Shown here one piece after another: positions 58,177-64,000 of a stretch of 64,000 nucleotides of DNA. A program made the position numbers and the translations under genes. How positions within the stretch are numbered: position 1 is the stretch's first letter; every line of letters begins with the position of its first letter. The notes beneath the pieces were generated by a model. That model worked only from the letters and a program-made list of their open reading frames with translations, did no database searches and was not told the origin of the DNA. Origin of the DNA: Telopea speciosissima (Eukaryota > Streptophyta > Magnoliopsida > Proteales > Proteaceae); assembly GCF_018873765.1 (NCBI RefSeq), contig NC_057923.1, forward strand, positions 20,493,913 through 20,557,912, given 5' to 3'.

Positions 58177-61100
58177 ATGCTAGTAGGACCAGAGAAGCGA
58201 AACCCTAACAAATACTATCTCTTCCATAAAGAGAATGGGCACGACATAGAGGAGTGCTATCAATTGAAGAGAGAGATAGAACAACTTGTAAGGGCAGGAA
58301 GCTTGAACAAGTATGTAAAGGGGAGACGTGAAAACCGCTCAAGCCAAGGAGACAGAGGTTGTGACAGAGACAGAGTAGAACCAAGATGAGAAGAAAGATG
58401 AATAGATCGAGAGAGAGACCGCCCAGAAGAGTGGAGAGATACAACAGAACCTAGTGGTGTCAAGGGACCTCTTATCCTCACCATACTTGGAGGACCGGGG
58501 CAAGAGTCCACCAGAAAGGCTAAAGCCCATGCCAGGTTCGTGGGAGTGGCAGAGAAGCCAAGCAAGATAGTCAAGATCGAGACGGTGATCTCCTTCTTGG
58601 ATGAAGACCTGGAAGGACTAAGCTTCCCACATGAGGATGCCCTGGTAGTACAGGTGGAGGTAGCCAACCGACCTGTACACAGGGTACTGATAGACGCAGG
58701 GGCATCTGTAGACGTACTCTCTTTGGACGCCTATCGACAGTTCGGGTTCGGGGACAATCAGCTCAAACCAGAGCCCATTTACCTCCATGGATTCTCAGGT
58801 GCCATCGCCTCCATCAGAGGAACCATAGAACTACCCGTCACCTTCGGGGTACACCCTTGACAAGTGACTATCATGGTGAATTTTATGGTTGTCAAGTCCG
58901 TGGTGTCCTTCAACGGCCTCCTAGGACGACCATCTCTGACAGCCCTTGGAGGAGTCATATCGCCACTCCACCTGAAGATGAAGTTCCCCATCGAGAATGG
59001 GGTAGGCGAAGTCCGAGGAGATCAGAAGAAAGTAAGGGAGTGCTACGCCACCTTCATGAAAAAGAATAATGGTAACACCCGTGGAATGGCACTCTGCCTA
59101 GAGAACATGGTCAGTGATCAGAGAGATGAACTAACAGAGAGAAGAGGAAGACTAGTGGAAGACCTCATCCCATGGCCCCTTAGCAGGGATGACCCCTCCA
59201 AGGTCGTACAGGTTGGCTCGCTACTAAGCAAGGAACAGAAAGAAGGACTTGGACACCTCCTCCAAGTGAACATGGATGTCTTTGCATGGTCGACCTCTGA
59301 CATGCCTGGAATACCACGTTCCATAGCAGAGCACTGACTACATGTCGACCCAACCAGGAAGCCCATCCAACAGAAGCGGCGTAACTTCACCCTCGACCGA
59401 CAAGCAGCAATCAAGGAAGAGGTCGAGAAGTTGAGCCAGTCAGGGTTCATCAGAAAGGAGAAGTTCCCAACCTGGCTAGCAAACGTAGTCATGGTACCAA
59501 AGCCAAGTGAAAAGTGGAGGATGTGTGTCGACTACACCGACCAGAACAAGGCATGCCCAAAAGATGAGTACCCACTGCCCAGGATCGACCTACTGATTGA
59601 CGCCACCGCCAGCCATGAGATGCTAAGTTTCATGGATGCCTACTCTGGGTACAACCAGATCCTCATGCATGAGGGTGATGAGTCCTACACAGCATTTTGG
59701 ACAGACAAGGAGAACTACTGCTACCACGTCATGCCATTCGGGTTGAAGAATACAGGGGCCACCTATCAGAGGATGGTCAACAAGATGCTCGAGGAACAGG
59801 TCGGGCACAACATGGAGGTATATGTGGATGACATGCTCGTGAAAAGCATCCGCGCCAACCAACACCTGACCGACCTAGAGGAAGCATTCACAGTACTGAG
59901 GAGGAACCAAATGAAGTTAAACCCTTCAAAGTGCGCCTTCGGTGTAACGTCAGGAAAATTCCTGGGGTTCATGGTTTCAGTACGTGGAATAGAAGCCAAC
60001 CCATCCAAGATCAAGGCCATCTAAGAGATGGCACCTCCTCAGACAGTCAGGGAAGTGCAGAGGTTGAATGGAAGGGTCGCTACCCTCTCCAGGTTCGTGT
60101 CACGGGTAGATGATAAGTGCCTACCATTCTTCAAAACATTGAAGAACCTCCGAAGCCCTAAAGACTTCACATGAACAGAAGAGTGCCAGAAGGCGTTCGA
60201 AGAATTGAAGGAGTACCAAGAGAGCCCACCACTGCTTAGGCGACCAGAACCTAACGAAGAATTATAGCTCTACCTGGCCGCCACCCCTGTCACGGTCAGC
60301 GCAGTACTGCTGAAGGAAGAGGAGAAAGTCCAGAGGACCATCTACTATGTTAGCCATGTTCTGATCGATGCAGAGACTAGGTACACCAGGATCGAGAAGG
60401 TAGCCTATGCATTGGTAAGCGCAGCTAGGAAGCTACGACCATACTTCCAAGCCCATACCATAACAGTCCTCACAGACCTACCTCTGAAGAAGATACTCCA
60501 CAAGCCAGACGTCTCCGGACGATTGATAGTATGGGCAGTGGAGTAAAGTGAGCTGGCAGATTTTATTGCAGAGTGTACCCTATCTGAGATCGAGCCAGAG
60601 ATAGGGGAACCCGAGGAGAAGGATCACAGATCGTGGGACATGTTCGTGGATGGGTCGAGTAACGCGGCAGGAAGCGGCGTTGGCTTCATATTAACCAGCC
60701 CCGAAGGATTCCGTATCCAATATGCTCTCCAATTCACCTTCCAAGCATCCAACAATGAAGCAGAATACGAAGCACTACTAGCTAGACTCCGGGTGGCCAA
60801 AGCCATCCAAGTCACATACCTATCCACCCGGAGCGACTCCCAGCTTGTGGTGAATCAGGTGAATGGAGAGTACGAGGCGAAAGATAATAGGATGGCATCA
60901 TATCTAGCACGTGCTCAAGCATTGATCGAGGGTTTCGTGAAGTTCGAGATGGGTCGAGTTCCCAGGGACGAGAACACCGCCGCCGATGCCCTATCTAGGC
61001 TATTTCATGAGGAACTCTGAAATTTGGCTAGTGCAGTCTATGTTGAGATCCTGCATGAGCCAACGTATAAGGAAAAGCAGGTTAACAAAATCGAGGAGGG

Positions 61101-62340
61101 ACCTAGCTGGATGGACCCTCTACTCAACTACCTCTAGAACGACGTCTTACTAGAAGACAAGGCCGAGACAAGGAAGATCAAGATGAGAGCTGCAAAGTAC
61201 ATCGTCCTAGATGGGGTACTGTACAAGCGGGGGGCAACAGCACCACTACTCTGGTGCCTAGGACCCAAGTGGGCAGAGTACGCCCTAGCAAAAGTCCATG
61301 AGGAGATATGTGGAAGCCACATGGGGGGACGAGCCCTAGCCTATAAAATCCTCCGCCAGGGACTGTACTGGCCACGAATGCAAGAGGAGGTCATATAATA
61401 TGCCAAAAAATGCGAGCAATGTCAGTTGTTCGCCCCAGTACCCCATCTACCTGCCACCAAGCTGACATCAATCCTCAACCCCATACCCTTTGCCATGTGG
61501 GGGCTGGACATCTTAGGAAACTTCACCTCAAGACCAGGAAACAGAAAGTACCTGGTCGTCGCAATTGACTACTTCACCAAGTGGGTCAAACCTAAACCCT
61601 TGGCCAAGATAACAGAGACAGAGATGGAGAAGTTCATCCGCGGTGACGTCATCTATCGGTTTGGGGTACCACAGATCCTCGTCTCAGACAACGGCAAATA
61701 ATTCAATAACCCCAAATTCTAAGCATTCTGTCACAGCTACAACATCGACTATCGGCCTGTATCGGTAGCATACCCACAGGCCAATGGTCAGGTGGAGGTC
61801 ACCAACAGAACACTGTTGGAAGGAGTCAAGAAAAGGCTAGAGGGAGCCAAAGGGAAATGGGTCGAAGAGCTACCAAGCATTCTGTGAGCATACCGAACTA
61901 CAGTACGGACACCCACAGGAGAGAGCCCATTCCGCCTAGCATATGGCACTGAAGCATTGGCGTCCGTAGAGGTCTCCGCCATGTCCCATAAGGTTCTGCA
62001 CTTCAACGAACGTACCTATATCGACGGACTACGGGCGAACCTAGACTTTATAGATGAGGTCCGTGAGAGAGCACTACTAAGGAACGTCGCCTACCAACAA
62101 CGTATTGCCAGGTACTATAATGCCAAGGTTAAGGAAAGGCTATTCCACCAGGGAGATCTAGTCTTATGGAGGGCAAGTGCATCACAGCCACAGAAGGCAG
62201 GAAAGCTGTCAGCCAACTGGGAAGGATCTTATATAGTCTCCAAGAAGATACAATCAGGGACCTATCGCTTGAAGACTCCGGGGGGCAAGAAGGTAGACCG
62301 CACCTGAAACTCAGAACACCTGAAGAAGTATTACCAGTAG
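58177..62340 (+). pseudogene. gypsy pol: PR-RT-RH-aRH-INT, 15 stops, no frameshift
   Basis: One frame runs the full length. Protease: LIDAGASVDVLSLDAY near 58690. RT: WRMCVDYTDQNKACPKDEYP, FMDAYSGYNQI, and the catalytic YVDDMLV near 59820. RNase H: LYLAATPVTVSAVL (60268) to HTITVLTDLPLKKIL. Archaeal-type RNase H: MFVDGSSNAAGSGVGFIL to FQASNNEAEYEALL and ENTAADALSRL (60640-61020). Integrase: zinc-binding H...H...C..C (HEEICGSHMGG...CEQCQLF), then the catalytic GLDILGN, SDNGK and NGQVEVTNRT, and a C-terminal LVLWRA...GTYRLKT. In-frame stops are at 58387, 58399, 58858, 59335, 60022, 60172, 60265, 60544, 61018, 61135, 61396, 61699, 61720, 61885 and 62305; 62338 is the natural end. The gene is dead, but its frame is intact. 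Confidence 0.9.
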
Positions 62341-62358
62341 AAGCAACAGCTCCATCGA

Positions 62359-62427
62359 TAGTAGCAGTCAAGTAGTAGCAGTAGTGGTAGTGGTAACAGT
62401 AATAGTAGCAGCAGTAGTAGCAGTAGA
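62359..62427 (+). repeat. (AGT/GTA)n trinucleotide repeat
   Basis: Imperfect gtagcagtagtgg-type triplets directly after the pol end. Confidence 0.8.
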
Positions 62428-62535
62428 TGACATCACTGTTTCAAGGACAATTTCAAAATTTTCATTCAAAATAAAGAGGTGTTTCAAAAATACTTATCTT
62501 CTTCTACCACTCAATCGAATCATTGCCACTACATC

Positions 62536-62975
62536 AAGGCGTTATGCCACTACTGAGGCTTTATGCCTAAGGCGTTATGCCACCACTGAGGCTTTATGCC
62601 TAAGGCGTTATGTCACCACCGAGGCTTTATGCCTAAGGCATTATGCCACTACTGAGGCTTTATGCCTAAGGCGTTATGCCACCACCGAGGCTTTATGCCT
62701 AAGGCGTTATGCCACCACTGAGGCTTTATGCCTAAGGTATTATGCCACCACTGAGGCTTTATGTCTAAGGCGTTATGCCACTACTGAGGCTTTATACCTA
62801 AGGCGTTATGCCACCACGGAGGCTTTATGCCTAAGGTGTTATGCCACTGCTGAGGCTCTATGCCTAAGGCGTTATGCCACCACTGAGGTTTTATGCCTAA
62901 GGTATTATGCCACCACTGAGGCTTCATGCCTAAGGTGATATGCCACCACTGAGGATGCCTAAGGCGTTATGCCAC
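62536..62975 (+). repeat. 33-bp minisatellite in the gypsy 3' region
   Basis: At least 12 tandem units of about 33 bp (gcgttatgccaccactgagg plus ctttatgcctaag) are followed by degenerate units. Because 33 is divisible by three, one frame stays open and reads RRYATTEALCL repeats. Tandem arrays in the 3' untranslated region are known for Tat/Ogre elements. Confidence 0.95.
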
Positions 62976-63215
62976 CAAGGTCCGATGACCGCCCAAGCGC
63001 AAGGCCACCAAGGTCCGATGACCACCAAGGCGCAATGCCACTACCAAAGTCCCATGACTGTCAAGGGTCATAGGGCACCAATGCGTAATCAACCACCAAG
63101 AGACAATGCAATCAAAGAAAAGCAACAGCGATCACATAGAGAAGTCATAATAGTTACAACTCAAGTTCAAAAAGAAAAGGTTCAAGACGTCTATTAGTTC
63201 GGTACGGCCATAGGG
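62976..63215. other. gypsy 3' region, degenerate repeat continuation
   Basis: ccaaggtccgatgaccgcc-like units continue at lower similarity; no gene. Confidence 0.5.
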
Positions 63216-64000
63216 TCAAGAGACCATAGAGGGGTGGGTCACCTCCGATCCAGCAGGAGACATCAGCTCCACCTCGAGAAGGCATGCAGCAGCACCCCCT
63301 TCAGGCAGGGTAGTCTCCACCTCTGACACTGGGACGCTCTCCACCACCGCAACACCAGGAAGCGTCGCAAAAAACTCAGAGAACCCCAGGACGGAGAACT
63401 CATAACCGGGGGTCACCTCCAGGACACAAGCGGCTAAGTCCCAAACCCCTCCCTCATACTCCAGCTGAAGCTGCGCCTGATACAACGCCAAGAACACCGA
63501 GGACGCCTGGAACTCAACCACAGCTTGCTCGCCTGCAGATGCCAGCTCCACCTCATGACTCCCCCTCAACGCATGAAGCTCCTCCTCCAAGGCAAGAACC
63601 TTGGTCGAACTCTCAGCCACACCAGCAGAGGTCACTCGAAGCTCCTCAGATGCCTCTAGGAGCTTCCTGGATGCCACCGCAAGCTCCTCCGATGCCCTCT
63701 GCGCGCTGGCCTCGGCCCTCTCATGGGCATCGATATGTCCCTGGAGCTCCCTCTCCACATCACGCAGGGTGCGCTGTATCTGCACCTCGCGAGAAGTGTG
63801 ACCCTCTAGTTGAAGCACCGCCTCAGCAACACGGTGATGGACCTACAATCAGCATGGCAAGCGATAAACACTCTAAGTATAAGAGGAGCAGCGAACATGA
63901 CAAAACAAAAAGGAATAACTCACCGAAGCCATATCATGGTAGAGAGTCTGGGCTAGACACACATCGCTAAGCCTTTGCAAGGCTACCCTCGCGGTAGGAA
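63216..64000 (-). CDS. antisense ORF (aORF) of Tat element, coiled coil, likely spliced
   Basis: On the minus strand an open frame runs from 63842 to the stop at 63216, about 208 codons. It is rich in Ala, Glu and Leu with heptad-like HIDAHERAEASAQRASEELA and LLEASEELRVTSAGVAESST, so a long coiled coil is predicted by eye; the C-terminal half is acidic/hydrophobic with several Val-Glu pairs. Upstream on the same strand an open segment (64000-63924) reads VALQRLSDVCLAQTLYHDMA and ends in a strong donor, G/gtgagt at 63923; tgattgtag at 63843-63844 is a good acceptor. Splicing would remove 81 bp and join the two in phase. Antisense ORFs between integrase and 3' LTR are known in Retand-like Tat elements; their function is unknown. 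The 5' end lies outside the window. Confidence 0.5.

Larger units (their letters stand above)
55834..64000 (+). mobile_element. Ty3/gypsy Tat-lineage retrotransposon, 3' end beyond window
   Basis: 5' LTR, primer site, gag, protease, RT, RNase H, a second archaeal-type RNase H, and integrase occur in gypsy order. The second RNase H domain between RT/RH and integrase, a long 3' region with tandem repeats, and an extra antisense ORF are hallmarks of the plant Tat (Retand/Ogre-like) branch. The 3' LTR is not within the window. The left LTR edge is inferred. Confidence 0.85.

Noticed and set aside
62384-62938. 184-codon protein with RRYATTEALCL repeats
   Set aside because: The open frame follows from a repeat length divisible by three; no start context, no homology and position in a retroelement 3' region.
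62536-62975. CRISPR-like regular array
   Set aside because: Units are contiguous 33-bp repeats without unique spacers, in plant retroelement DNA.

Overview
This is nuclear DNA of a flowering plant. The evidence is two intron-bearing plant genes (a CCMH-type cytochrome c maturation gene and a type II ROP/RAC GTPase), the first exon of a plant-specific CDK-activating kinase (CDKF;1), and a dense load of plant-type retrotransposons (Ty1/copia, Ty3/gypsy of the Tat and chromovirus kinds, L1-type and RTE-type LINEs) and MITEs. The species cannot be named from the sequence.

Layout. 1-4.9 kb: a Ty1/copia element (+) entering from the left edge, with three frameshifts. 5-9 kb: low-complexity repeats and short relics, on the minus strand, of HSP70 and EF1-alpha coding sequence. 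9.0-11 kb: a minus-strand gypsy LTR with primer-binding site and the start of gag, beside a plus-strand chromovirus tail and a possible LTR. 12.1-12.6 kb: exon 1 of CDKF;1 (-), with no other exon in the window. 14.65-20.75 kb: a full-length L1-type LINE (-) with a perfect 17-bp target-site duplication (TSD). 21.4-23.1 kb: CCMH (+, 3 exons). 25.2-25.4 kb: an in-frame 135-bp tandem duplication. 25.9-28.2 kb: the ROP GTPase (-, 8 coding exons). 29-40 kb: intergenic DNA with MITEs, a PIF/Harbinger-like element with TTA target duplication, a 5'-truncated LINE with 14-bp TSD, and an RTE LINE relic. 40.6-53.1 kb: a ~4.9-kb segment holding two decayed B3-domain genes, itself tandemly duplicated, giving four B3 copies; a 2.64-kb solo LTR split the second unit later. 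53.1-55.5 kb: a gutted copia element. 55.8-64 kb: a Tat-lineage Ty3/gypsy element (+), running off the right edge, with archaeal-type RNase H, a 33-bp minisatellite and an antisense coiled-coil ORF that appears to be spliced.

Only CCMH, the ROP gene and perhaps CDKF;1 look like functional host genes: mitochondrial cytochrome c assembly, membrane-anchored Rho signalling and CDK activation respectively. They form no operon and share no evident pathway. The most informative material is the transposon record: nested insertions with exact target duplications, four LINE-type insertions ending in a shared TTAC(C) plus poly(A) motif (two of them near-empty 'tails only') and a fifth possible case, a pol gene killed by 15 nonsense codons without a single frameshift, and a B3 tandem duplication whose unbroken copy serves as an empty-site control.
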